Assembly: GCA_016458225.1 (NCBI GenBank)
Contig: JAEMGR010000036.1
Span: 82,655 to 146,654, forward strand
DNA length: 64,000 bases
Direction: 5' to 3'
Source: Myxococcaceae bacterium JPH2
GTDB taxonomy: Bacteria; Myxococcota; Myxococcia; Myxococcales; Myxococcaceae
Positions 43,135 to 52,187 of this stretch are shown one piece after another; the first letter of the stretch is position 1, and each line of letters begins with the position of its first letter. The translations under genes were made by a program, and so were the position numbers. A model generated the notes under the pieces. It did no database searches, was not told the DNA's origin, and was given only the letters and a program-made list of their open reading frames with translations.

Positions 43135-44652
43135 TCATGCGGCGGTGGGTGGAGGCGCGAGCTGGGTGGGCAACGCCACGCCGGGCCGCGCCGCGAGGAT
43201 GAGTTCCTGGGTGGGCAGGGGAATGCAGACCGAGCGGGTGAGGCCCACCTCGCAGAGCAGCGCCGCGTACTCGGAGGCGGACAGGAGGTCGCCCTCGTTG
43301 GTGAGGAAGCGGCGCAGGCCGAAGTAGAGATGGTCCAGGGGGCCGTCGCGGCGCTCGTTCAACACATACTCGGCGATGACGAGCATGCCATCGGGCCTGA
43401 GCGCGCGCGCCACGCGGGCGAAGATGCCGGGCAGGTCCTCGGGGCGGAGGACGTTGAGCACCTGGGGCAGGATGATGATGTCGAACTCGGCCTCGCCGAA
43501 GTCCTGCTCGAAGAGGTTGCCGGGCCAGAAGCGCGCCCGGTTCGACACCTTGAGGATGCTCGCCACGTTGCGGCGCACCTGCTCCAGCACCGCCGCCTGG
43601 TCGAAGTACGTCACGTGCGTGGTGGGCGTGGCGCGGGCGAACGCTCCACCCCACACGCCCGAGCCCGTGCCGATGTCCAGCACCCGCGCGCCCTCCAGCG
43701 GACGCGCCTGGGCCACCGTCTGCGCCGCGCGCCGGCTCAGCTTGAAGTGCGAGGCGAACACCTCGGTGATTTGAGTGGAGTTGTCCGTGTAGAAGCGCCG
43801 GCTCACCTCCGGGTCCTTCAGGTCGAGGATGAAGCGCTCGGTGCGCACCGTCTCATCCAAGGCGCCCAGCGCCTCGGTGTACTGCGCGGACACGGACAGC
43901 GAGCGCACCAGGTAGGGCAGCGCCTTGCCCTCCAGGAGCTGCTGGGCCTCGGGGGACAGGCCCCAGGTGCCGCCATGGCTCGGCGCGGTGAGGCCCAGGT
44001 GCTCCAGGACCTCGAGCAACCTGCGCAGGCCCGTGCTGCTCATGTACGTGGCGGCGCCCAGCTCCGGCACCGTGCGCGCGGACGCGGCGAGGGCCTCCAA
44101 CACGCCGAGCCTCGCGGCGCTGATGAGCACCTGGGTGCGCGCGGCGCTCCGAGCAAAGCGATCGAAGAAGTCCTCCGCGCCGGGCAAGGTGGAGACGGGC
44201 GCGGGCGTGAGGAACAGCTCCCCCAGGTGGCCCAGCACGTCCCAGCGCTGGCCGGCGTGCTCCACGGGCTCGCCCCGCTTCACGGCCTCATCGAGCTGCG
44301 CCAAGGGGCTCCACCAGGGCAGCTCCGCCTGGAGGCGCGCACGGAAGGAGGCATCCGCCAGCAGGGCGGCGATGGTGGGCTCCAGGGCGAAGCTGCGCAC
44401 GGGCTCCTGACGCACGAAGCCAAGGCACACCAACATCTCGAGCAGCGAGCGGAGGCCGCGGGTGGACGTGCCCAGGTGCTGCACGAGCCGGGACAGCTCC
44501 AGGGGGGCGCCACGGCCCGCGACGGGCAGGGCATCCAAGAGCCCCACTTGGAGAGAGGCGCGCAGGAGCGCGGACTCGTTGGCGGCGTTGCGCGCCCAGA
44601 AGTGGAAGGAGCGCGCGAGAGAGGGAGGCTCGGCGCGGGAGGGGGCCGTCAT
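43135..44652 (-). CDS. SAM-dependent methyltransferase with duplicated N-terminal winged-helix domain (second copy)
   Basis: A 505-aa paralogue of the methyltransferase at 40559-42022. It has the same plan: two winged-helix/dimerisation units (residues ~10-100 and ~175-260; LGVLEALAAS, then LRRLLEVLEHLGL), then the SAM fold with VLDIGTGSGVWGGAFA, VTYFDQAAVL, FDIIILPQVLNVLRP and LRPDGMLVIAEYVLNERRDGPLD. The phrase RRDGPLD(A/H)LYF(A/G)LRR is shared nearly word for word by the two proteins. ATG 44652 is used; the upstream ATG at 44733 would add 27 residues that overlap the promoter region. It is divergent from the ligase gene and runs toward the desaturase, so the two may be one transcript. Confidence 0.82.
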   Translation of the reverse strand: MTAPSRAEPPSLARSFHFWARNAANESALLRASLQVGLLDALPVAGRGAPLELSRLVQHLGTSTRGLRSLLEMLVCLGFVRQEPVRSFALEPTIAALLADASFRARLQAELPWWSPLAQLDEAVKRGEPVEHAGQRWDVLGHLGELFLTPAPVSTLPGAEDFFDRFARSAARTQVLISAARLGVLEALAASARTVPELGAATYMSSTGLRRLLEVLEHLGLTAPSHGGTWGLSPEAQQLLEGKALPYLVRSLSVSAQYTEALGALDETVRTERFILDLKDPEVSRRFYTDNSTQITEVFASHFKLSRRAAQTVAQARPLEGARVLDIGTGSGVWGGAFARATPTTHVTYFDQAAVLEQVRRNVASILKVSNRARFWPGNLFEQDFGEAEFDIIILPQVLNVLRPEDLPGIFARVARALRPDGMLVIAEYVLNERRDGPLDHLYFGLRRFLTNEGDLLSASEYAALLCEVGLTRSVCIPLPTQELILAARPGVALPTQLAPPPTAA

Positions 44653-44771
44653 GGCGTGGGAATCCTCGTCGGGGAGAAACGGGACGTCACGTGCGGAGCG
44701 CGCAGCTTGAGGCCTTCGGGCCCACATGCGCAACCTCGTGAATGCTCCGAGCGGCGTCGCACGCTGCTAGC

Positions 44772-47700
44772 ATGGGCGAAATGGAATCGCGCGCGCTGGT
44801 CTCTCCCCCCGAAGCGCTCCTCCTGATGGATCCCCGTGTCCGGGATGCTTTCGCCGTGGGCGAAGGTCCGGACGCAGTGGTCTGGGTGGTGCCCACTGGC
44901 GCGGTCCGCGCCGAGGCCCTGTCCGCGCTGCTGCGCGAGCACCTGGGTCCAACCGCTCCCGAGGTCGCGCTGCTGGACGCGCTCCCGAGGCTCCCCTCTG
45001 GTGACGTCGACCGCGAAGCCCTGGCTCGCATGGAGGCGCCGGTGTCCGCTCGCCTCGCGCGGCTGGAAGCTTCGCTGCGCCAGCGCGGCGTGGAGGCCGT
45101 GGGCGTCGCGGGGCCTTGGGCCGCGCGTGAGTCCTTCACGCCGCTCGACGCGTTGCTTCCCGCGGAGCTGCTGCCTCGGCCTCGCGCGGCCGCGAGTGTC
45201 GCGGCGCCTCGCGCCGTTTCGGCGGGGGATTCCGGTGGGCCTCTCAGCTTCCTCGACGGAGGACCGCGGCGCGCGCCGCCCGGCTCGCCGACCACGCTCG
45301 TGGAGCTGCTGCGTCAGGCCATCGCGCGGACGCCCGAGCAGGTCTTCACCTTCATCGACGTGGACGGTCGGCGTGAGACGCTGCCCCTCGCCGCGCTGTG
45401 GGACGAGGCGCTGCGGTTGTGGAGCGGCTTGCTCGCGCGCGGTGTCCGGCCTGGGGACCGGGTGGTGCTCGTCCTGGAGCATCCGGGTGACTTCGTGCGC
45501 GCCTTCTGGGCCTGCATCTTGGGGGGAGGCGTGCCCGCGCCCATGGCGCCGCCGCCTCGCCGTGACACCTCGCACCCGACTTTCGTCCGGTTGCTCGCCG
45601 TGGTGGAGCGGCTGGAGCGCCCTTGGGTGGTGACGACGGAGTCGCTGGCGGAGGTGTTGGAGCAGCAGGGCTTGCGGGCCGTGGCGGTGTCCTCGCTGTC
45701 GGGCGCGGAGCCCGCCGCGCCTGTCGTCGCGACGCCCCAGTCTCCCGCGGTGGTGTCGTTCACGTCGGGCAGCACGGGGCGGCCCAAGGGCATCGTGCTG
45801 ACGCACCACAACCTCCTGGTCATGGGCGAGGGCATGGTGGCGGGAGGGTGGATCCTCCCCGGAGACCTCGTCGTGGGCTGGATGCCGCTGGACCACGTGG
45901 CGAGCATCTGCAATCCCCACTTGTCTGCGCTGCGCGTGGGCGTGCCCCAGGTGCTGGTGGCGCGCGACCACATCCTCGCGGAGCCGCTGCGCTGGTTGGA
46001 CCTGCTGACCGAGTTCCGTGGGACGTTCAGCTGGGCGCCCAACTTCGCGTACGGGCTGGTGGCGGACCGCCTGGAGCGCGGCGAGCGGCGCTCCTGGGAC
46101 TTGTCGCACGTGCGCACGCTCATGTGCGGCGGCGAGCCGGTGCTGCCGGTGACGATGCAGCGCTTCGTCGAGCCGCTGCGCGCGGTGGGGCTGACACCCG
46201 AGGTGCTGAGCCCGGCGTGGGGCATGGCGGAGACGTCCTCGTACTTCACCTGCACGCGCGGGGTGCGCTCGCAGGCGTCCGAGCACGCCACGGCGCTGGG
46301 CCCTCCGTTCCCGGGTGGGGCGCTTCGGGTGGTGGACGACGCGGACGTGGTGGTGCCGGTGGGCACGGTGGGGCACCTCCAGGTCCGAGGTGAGCAGGTG
46401 CTCGCGGGCTACCTGGAGGACGGTGACCTCAACGCGCGCTCGTTCACGCGCGATGGCTGGTTCCGCACCGGGGACCTCGCGGTGCTCGACGGCGACCAGA
46501 TGTGCATCGCGGGGCGGCAGAAGGAAATCCTCATCATCCACGGGCAGAACGTCTATCCCCAGGACATCGAGGTGGTCGTCGAGTCCGTCCCGGGCGTGCT
46601 GGCCTCGTACACCGTGGCCTGCCCCACGCGCGGCGAGGACGCGGGCACGGATGAGATTGTCCTCTTCTTCGTGCCGACTCCGGACGCGCCGCCCCTGCCC
46701 GAGTTGTTGCGGACGCTGCGCGAGCGAGTGGCTCGCGCGCTGTCGTTCCAGGTCGCGCACTGGGTCCCGGTGGAGAAGCACCAGGTGCCGCGCACGGAGC
46801 TGGGCAAGCGCGGGCGCACCGAGATGCGCCGCCAGTTCGAGACCGGCGGGCTGACCCAGGAGCGCCGCCGCGCGGTGGAGGCGTTGGGGGGACCTGACGC
46901 GATGCCCGCGTGTCTCGCGGTGGCTCGCTGGCTGCCTCGGCCGCAGCGGGAACTGTCGGGCGCGACGCGTGGGCCGGTGGTCGTGGTCGCTCCGGAGTCG
47001 CTCGTCGTCGCGCTTCGGGCCGAGTCGCCATCGCGCGAGTTCGTGAGCGTGAAGCCCGGGGATGTCGCGGGCCTGGGGCATGCGCTGGAGTCCCTGCGGG
47101 CACGCGGCGTTCGGTGCGAGGACGTGGTGGTCGCGGTGGGCGCGTCCTCGGTCGCCGGGAGTGACTCTTCGCCTCCGTCGTCGGATGCGTTGTCGGCGGT
47201 CGTCGCGCCGGTGCTTCGCGCCCTGCAGACCTTGGCTCCTTGGGCGGAGCGCGCGCCGGTGCGGCTGTGGGCGGTGGCGACGCGGGCGGAGAACGCGTCT
47301 TCGCCCGAGGCCGCTGCGATGCTGGTGCCGGGCCTGCTGTGGTCGGGCGCCGCCGAGATTGCGGGGCTCACGCCCAGGATGCTCTGGATGCCGAGCGATG
47401 CCCGCGAGGCCGCTCGGTGTGTCGCGCGGGAACTCCTGCATCCGGATGCGGCGCGCGAGGTGTCCTGGCGTGACGGGAGCCGTTGGGAGCGGGCCTTCTC
47501 TCCGTGGCAGCCACCTGCGCTGACGACTCCTCGGAGACTGAAGCGCGGTGGGCTCTACCTGGTGACGGGCGCGCAGGGCGGACTGGGGCGCGCTTGGGCT
47601 CGGCTGCTGCGGCGCGGACTGGAGGCGCGGCTGGTGTTGGTGGGTCGGCGTCCGGCCGCAGAGGGGGCGGAGGACTCGGAGCCGGGAGCCGCGCTGTACT

Positions 47701-48722
47701 TCCAGGCGGACGTGACGGACGCCGCCGCGGTGCGCGAGGCGGTGCGGCGGGCCGAGGCGCACTTCGGCCAGCCCTGTGACGGCGCCTTCCATCTGGCGGG
47801 GACGCTCGGTTCCACGCCTCTGGCGGATGAATCACCGGAGGGGCTGGTGCGCGGAGGCGCGGCGCACGTGCGAGGCGCGCTCGCCGTGGCCGAGGCCCTG
47901 CGGGAGCGCCCGGAGGCCGTGCTCGTCTTCACCGCGTCGCTGATGGGGACGCTGGGGGCGGGTCTGCACGCGGGCTACTGCGCGGCGTCGGGCTTCATCG
48001 AGAGGTTGGCCGAGCAGTTGGTGGCGGATGGTCGCTCCGCCGTGGCGGTGTCGCTCAGCCAGGTGCGAGACACGGGAATGGCGCGCAGCGTGGGCGCGGC
48101 GCCGCCCGGCTATCGCGTGTTGGAGCCGAAGCAGGCGCTCGCCGCGCTGTCGCTCGCCGCGGAGCATGGGCCCGCGCACCTGTTGGCGGGAGTGGAGGCC
48201 CGCGCGTGGCCCTGGCGCAAGGCGGGGCTGGGCACGGGGGGGGCGCTCGACGCGGCCCATGTCTTCATCGCTTCGTCGGCCGCGGGGAGTGCCCCGGACG
48301 CACTCGGGTTGTCGCCCGCGGTGGTGCCCCATGTCGTGGCGACGCTGCCTCGGAGCGCGGACGGCGCGGTGGACCGCGAGGCGCTCCGTGCGCGGGCGCG
48401 AGGCGAGGAGACAGGGCGACCTCTGGGGCTGTTCGAGACCGTGGTGTCGGAGGCCTTCCGCGAGGTGCTCGGCGCGCCGGGCGTGGGGGCCGCCACGGAC
48501 TTCTTCTCCCTGGGCGGCAGCTCGTTGATGGCCAACCGGGTGGTGGCGCGCATCAACGACCGCACGGGCCTGCGGCTGCGCCCGGCGGCGCTGTTCGAGC
48601 ACCCCACCGCAGCGGCGCTGGCGGCGCACGTGCGCCAGGTGGTGGATCCGGCCGAGCTCGATGTGTCCTCGCTCACCGATGCGCAGGTGGACCTGCTGCT
48701 GCGCGCGCTGGCTCCCGCGTAA
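44772..48722 (+). CDS. FAAL-like acyl ligase - ketoreductase - carrier protein megasynthase subunit
   Basis: A ~1316-aa assembly-line starter protein. Order: an N-terminal ~110 residues resembling an isolated adenylation C-subdomain (LPRLPSGDVDREAL); a full AMP-binding domain (TSGSTGRPKG near residue 330, GWMPLDHVASI, SPAWGMAETS, FRTGDLAVLDG, IIHGQNVYPQDIE, the last typical of fatty acyl-AMP ligases); a KR domain (VTGAQGGLGRAWARL near 925, active-site Ser and Tyr near 1057 and 1068, but the usual Asn reads Ser and the Lys reads His); another subdomain-like LPRSADGAVDREAL; and an ACP/PCP (FFSLGGSSLMANRV, Ser near 1250). It should activate an acyl or keto acid, possibly reduce it, and pass it on. 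ATG 44742, 44772 and 44781 are all possible starts. No KS or AT is present. Confidence 0.8.
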   Translation: MGEMESRALVSPPEALLLMDPRVRDAFAVGEGPDAVVWVVPTGAVRAEALSALLREHLGPTAPEVALLDALPRLPSGDVDREALARMEAPVSARLARLEASLRQRGVEAVGVAGPWAARESFTPLDALLPAELLPRPRAAASVAAPRAVSAGDSGGPLSFLDGGPRRAPPGSPTTLVELLRQAIARTPEQVFTFIDVDGRRETLPLAALWDEALRLWSGLLARGVRPGDRVVLVLEHPGDFVRAFWACILGGGVPAPMAPPPRRDTSHPTFVRLLAVVERLERPWVVTTESLAEVLEQQGLRAVAVSSLSGAEPAAPVVATPQSPAVVSFTSGSTGRPKGIVLTHHNLLVMGEGMVAGGWILPGDLVVGWMPLDHVASICNPHLSALRVGVPQVLVARDHILAEPLRWLDLLTEFRGTFSWAPNFAYGLVADRLERGERRSWDLSHVRTLMCGGEPVLPVTMQRFVEPLRAVGLTPEVLSPAWGMAETSSYFTCTRGVRSQASEHATALGPPFPGGALRVVDDADVVVPVGTVGHLQVRGEQVLAGYLEDGDLNARSFTRDGWFRTGDLAVLDGDQMCIAGRQKEILIIHGQNVYPQDIEVVVESVPGVLASYTVACPTRGEDAGTDEIVLFFVPTPDAPPLPELLRTLRERVARALSFQVAHWVPVEKHQVPRTELGKRGRTEMRRQFETGGLTQERRRAVEALGGPDAMPACLAVARWLPRPQRELSGATRGPVVVVAPESLVVALRAESPSREFVSVKPGDVAGLGHALESLRARGVRCEDVVVAVGASSVAGSDSSPPSSDALSAVVAPVLRALQTLAPWAERAPVRLWAVATRAENASSPEAAAMLVPGLLWSGAAEIAGLTPRMLWMPSDAREAARCVARELLHPDAAREVSWRDGSRWERAFSPWQPPALTTPRRLKRGGLYLVTGAQGGLGRAWARLLRRGLEARLVLVGRRPAAEGAEDSEPGAALYFQADVTDAAAVREAVRRAEAHFGQPCDGAFHLAGTLGSTPLADESPEGLVRGGAAHVRGALAVAEALRERPEAVLVFTASLMGTLGAGLHAGYCAASGFIERLAEQLVADGRSAVAVSLSQVRDTGMARSVGAAPPGYRVLEPKQALAALSLAAEHGPAHLLAGVEARAWPWRKAGLGTGGALDAAHVFIASSAAGSAPDALGLSPAVVPHVVATLPRSADGAVDREALRARARGEETGRPLGLFETVVSEAFREVLGAPGVGAATDFFSLGGSSLMANRVVARINDRTGLRLRPAALFEHPTAAALAAHVRQVVDPAELDVSSLTDAQVDLLLRALAPA

Positions 48723-48834
48723 TGGGGCGCGCTGTGGTTCGTTTTTCTCGGGTCGGTGTACCGTCCGCCGCGCGTGAGCGGACGCTCTCGGTGGCGGAAG
48801 TCGCACGGCGATGGCAGCCGGATCAGGAGTCCTC

Positions 48835-50883
48835 GTGACGCTGTGGTGGCTCACTCTTCAAGGCGTGGTGTCCCGACCCCGGAGCTGGGTGGTGGGGTTC
48901 CTGGCGGCCGGCGCCGCCGCGCTGCTGACGCCGGGCGCCTCGCTCATGCGCAGCATTCATGACGGCACGCGCCGCAGCCTCATCGAGAGCGGCGCGGGGG
49001 ACCTCCAGGTGTACGCCGCGTCGTCGCCCGAGTCGCCTCGGGTGGTGGCGGGGCCCGGAGGCGTTCCGGAGCTGGTGCCCATGCCGGACTACGCGGTCGC
49101 CGAGTCCTCTCTGCGCGCGCTGCCGGGTGTGCGCGACGTGGTGCCGCTGGAGCTGGGGATGGGCTCCACGTTCCGGGGCAACTCGCTGGACGACAAGCTC
49201 GCGGTGCTGCGGGCCGCGTCTCGCGCGCCGGCTTCCGAGGAGCGCGACGCGCGGCTGCGGCGCTTGGGCGAGGACCTGCGCCGCACGCTGGAGGGCGTGG
49301 CGCGCGACTCGCTCCGTCGCTCCGAGGCCTTCGTGGATGACCCGGTGGACGCCGATGATCTCCAAGCGCTTCGGGAGGCCTCCACGCCCGCCTTCTGGGA
49401 ACACTTCACCCAGTCTCCGCAGGACGTGCTGGAGGTGCTGGAGAACAAGGTGGCCCGTCAGGCGGGTGAGGGCGAGGAGCTGTCGGTGGACTACCTGGGA
49501 ACGGACCTGCCGCGCTTCGCGCGCACGTTCCCCCGCTTCGAGCTGGTCACCGGGCAGCTCCCTCCCGCGGGGGCGCGCGGGCTCCTGATGGGACAGGCGA
49601 CCTACGAGCAGAGCTTCAAGCTGTCCATCGCGGCACGCCTGGACGAGCTGAAGCGAGAGCGTGAGCGCGGCGCCACCTTCGCGGACGACGAGCGACTGCG
49701 CACGTTGGTGGCGCGCAACGTGGAGGAGATTCCGGACCTGCTCGCGCGCCTGGATGTGGATCGCGCCACGGCGCTCCAAGCCACGCTGGCCCGAGTGTTG
49801 GGCGGCGAGGGTGAGCTGCCCACGCTGCTGGGGCGCTTCCTCGCCCTGGACGATGCGAACTTCGACGCGCGCTACGGCCAGTTCTATTCCGAGCTGGCGC
49901 CCCACCTGCCGCTCTACCGGCTGCGACCGGGCGACACGCTCGTCCTGCGCAATCCGCTGGAGCAGGGCCCCGCGCTTCCCGTGCGGCTGTGGGGCACGTT
50001 CCGCTTCCAGGGGCTCGGCGGCGATGACGGGCGTGCCAACGCGATCAGCCTGGTGGACCTGGTGTCCGCGCGCCAGCTCTCGGGGCGGCTCACGCGGGCG
50101 CAGGCGGCGGAGACCCAGCAGTTGGTGGAGACCTTCGGGATGCAGAAGGACGACGCGCTGGGGCGGCAGTCCCTGGACGCCTTCCAGCCCCCCGAGGTGG
50201 TGGACGGCGAGGCGCGCACCACGTCTTCGGGGGCCGCGCCCTCCTTCCGGGGCGCGCGCGCGCCACCCGACACCTTCACCGAGGACGAGCTGAACCACGG
50301 CAGCGCCATGCACGCCGCCGTGCTGCTGGCCCCTGGAGCTTCGACGGACGAGCTGGCGCCTCGCATCGCGGCGCTGCCGGGCGAGGTGAAGCTGGCCAGC
50401 GTGGGGTGGCAGGAATCGGGTGGAATCCTCGCGGGACTGGTGGGCATGACCCAGGTGGTGCTGGGACTGTTCGCGCTCTTGCTCGCGCTCTTTGTGGCGC
50501 TGGTGTCCGCGGGCACGCTCCTGCTCCTCGCGAGGCAGCGCGTGGGCGAGGTGGGCACGTTGCGGGCGCTGGGCATGCAGCGCAGCGAGGTCTTCGCGTC
50601 GCTCCTCTTGGAGGGGCTGCTGTTGGGCGGAGCAGGCAGTGTGGCGGGGGCACTGGTGGGCGCGGGGCTGCTGCGCGTCTGGACGGGGCAGGGCATCGCC
50701 ATCCAGAACAGCGCGCTTCAATTCTTCTTGGGGGGCCCGGTGCTGAGGCCCGAGCTGATGCCGAGCGCCACGGTGGCCGTGGTGCTCGGGGTGACGGCGG
50801 TGGTGGTGGTGTCCGCGCTGGTGCCCGCGTGGCGGGGCAGCTCGGTGGCACCTGGCGTGGCCATGCGGCGGAGCGAGGACTAG
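48835..50883 (+). CDS. FtsX/LolC-E-type ABC permease, large
   Basis: A 682-aa inner-membrane protein: one TM near residues 20-40, a very large periplasmic domain (~residues 45-530), then three TMs at the C terminus with the conserved FtsX/MacB block VGEVGTLRALGMQRSEVFASLLLEG. GTG 48835 has an ideal AGGAG site; an ATG at 48811 lacks one. LolCDE/MacB-type transporters move lipoproteins or peptides from the inner membrane. No ATPase of this type is encoded beside it. It is followed at 5 bases by a second permease, and a LolA-like protein comes next. Confidence 0.82.
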   Translation: MTLWWLTLQGVVSRPRSWVVGFLAAGAAALLTPGASLMRSIHDGTRRSLIESGAGDLQVYAASSPESPRVVAGPGGVPELVPMPDYAVAESSLRALPGVRDVVPLELGMGSTFRGNSLDDKLAVLRAASRAPASEERDARLRRLGEDLRRTLEGVARDSLRRSEAFVDDPVDADDLQALREASTPAFWEHFTQSPQDVLEVLENKVARQAGEGEELSVDYLGTDLPRFARTFPRFELVTGQLPPAGARGLLMGQATYEQSFKLSIAARLDELKRERERGATFADDERLRTLVARNVEEIPDLLARLDVDRATALQATLARVLGGEGELPTLLGRFLALDDANFDARYGQFYSELAPHLPLYRLRPGDTLVLRNPLEQGPALPVRLWGTFRFQGLGGDDGRANAISLVDLVSARQLSGRLTRAQAAETQQLVETFGMQKDDALGRQSLDAFQPPEVVDGEARTTSSGAAPSFRGARAPPDTFTEDELNHGSAMHAAVLLAPGASTDELAPRIAALPGEVKLASVGWQESGGILAGLVGMTQVVLGLFALLLALFVALVSAGTLLLLARQRVGEVGTLRALGMQRSEVFASLLLEGLLLGGAGSVAGALVGAGLLRVWTGQGIAIQNSALQFFLGGPVLRPELMPSATVAVVLGVTAVVVVSALVPAWRGSSVAPGVAMRRSED

Positions 50884-50888
50884 ACGCC

Positions 50889-52187
50889 ATGCGAGCGCTT
50901 CTTCAGATCGTCTGGCGCAGCGTGCTGGCTCATCGCGAGCGAGGCCTGCTGCTGGTGGTCGTGCTGGCCGGAGCCAGCGCGGTGCTGGTGGGAGTGATGG
51001 CGCTGAAGGCGGGCGTCGCGGCGGCGCAGCGCGAGGCCGTGCGCACGTGGATCAGCGGCGACCTCAACGTGGGGGGGTACTTCAAGGAGAACCCCGACTC
51101 CCTCTTCCCGGTGATGGGGGACACGCGCCCGGTGCGCACCGCGCTGGCGTCGCGAGTGCCGGCGGACTGCGTCGTGCGCGAGCGAGGCCGAGGCATGGCC
51201 ACCGCCGGAGCCGGCTCGCGCCGCGTGCGCTCGTTCTTGATGAGCCTGGACGCGGAGCAAGAGCGCGCGTCGCTCGCTCATTTCCGCCTGCGGGCCGGCA
51301 CCATGGAGAGCCTGTCCCGCAGGCGCACGGTGGCGCTGTCCGCGCCGCTGGCGGACAAGCTGCACGTGAAGATTGGCGACCTGGCGACCCTGTACGTGCA
51401 GATGCCGGGCAGCCGCCGCAACGCCGTGGACCTGGAAGTGGTGGCCGTGCTGGAGCGCGCCGGTGCCCTGGGCGAGTCCGCGGGTCTGCTCGTCTCCAAC
51501 GTGACGCTGCGCGAGCTGTACGGCTACCGCGCCGAAGCCGCCAGCGTGGTGCAGCTCATGTGCAGCGAGGACACGGACCTGGACGCGCTGGCCACCCGCG
51601 TGCGCGACGGGCTGCGCGAGTCAGGGCTCCAAGTGCTGCCCGCGTCGCACGAGGCCTACGGCGACAAGCTGGCGCCGCTCCTGCGCGAGGGTTGGGTGGG
51701 CCAGAAGGTGGACGTCAGCTCCTGGGAGGACGAGGCCTCGTTCCTGGAGTTCGTGGACCAGGGGCTCGGCCTGCTGCTGGTGCTGGTGGGCGCGGTGGTG
51801 TTTGGCGTGGTGGGCGTGGGCCTCTTCGTCTCGCTGAGCGTGGCGGTGCGCGAGCGGCAGCGAGAGATTGGCACCCTGCGCGCCATGGGCATGCAGCGCG
51901 GCGCGGTGGTGACGGCCTTCGTGTTGGAGGGCCTGGTGCTGGGGCTGCTCGCCTCATCGCTGGGCGCTGGCGCGGCGGCGGGCCTGGGCGTGCTACTGCG
52001 TGACGTGCTGCCGCTGCCGGACGCGCTCGCCACCGTCTTCTTCAGTGGCACGCTCCCGCTGGCGCCGGCTCTGGCGCACGCGCTCGTCGCGGTGCTCGTC
52101 GTGACGCTGGGCGCGGGATTGGCTTCCATCCTCCCCGCGTTGAAGGCGGCTTCTCTCTCTCCCCGTTCCGCCATGGAGTCCCTGTGA
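50889..52187 (+). CDS. FtsX/LolC-E-type ABC permease, small
   Basis: A 432-aa permease with the same plan: TM near residues 18-40 (GLLLVVVLAGASAVLVGVMAL), a MacB_PCD-like periplasmic domain to ~285, then three TMs with the block REIGTLRAMGMQRGAVVTAFVLEGLVLG. It shares that block with the preceding permease (GTLRALGMQR), so the two are related and probably form a heterodimer. ATG 50889 lies 5 bases after the previous stop. The next gene overlaps its stop (ATG at 52187). Confidence 0.85.
   Translation: MRALLQIVWRSVLAHRERGLLLVVVLAGASAVLVGVMALKAGVAAAQREAVRTWISGDLNVGGYFKENPDSLFPVMGDTRPVRTALASRVPADCVVRERGRGMATAGAGSRRVRSFLMSLDAEQERASLAHFRLRAGTMESLSRRRTVALSAPLADKLHVKIGDLATLYVQMPGSRRNAVDLEVVAVLERAGALGESAGLLVSNVTLRELYGYRAEAASVVQLMCSEDTDLDALATRVRDGLRESGLQVLPASHEAYGDKLAPLLREGWVGQKVDVSSWEDEASFLEFVDQGLGLLLVLVGAVVFGVVGVGLFVSLSVAVRERQREIGTLRAMGMQRGAVVTAFVLEGLVLGLLASSLGAGAAAGLGVLLRDVLPLPDALATVFFSGTLPLAPALAHALVAVLVVTLGAGLASILPALKAASLSPRSAMESL

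Noticed and set aside
44649..47792. A 1047-codon open frame on the - strand opposite the ligase-KR-ACP gene
   Set aside because: Low-complexity Arg/His/Pro-rich translation with no motif, fully overlapped by a protein with clear AMP-binding and KR motifs.
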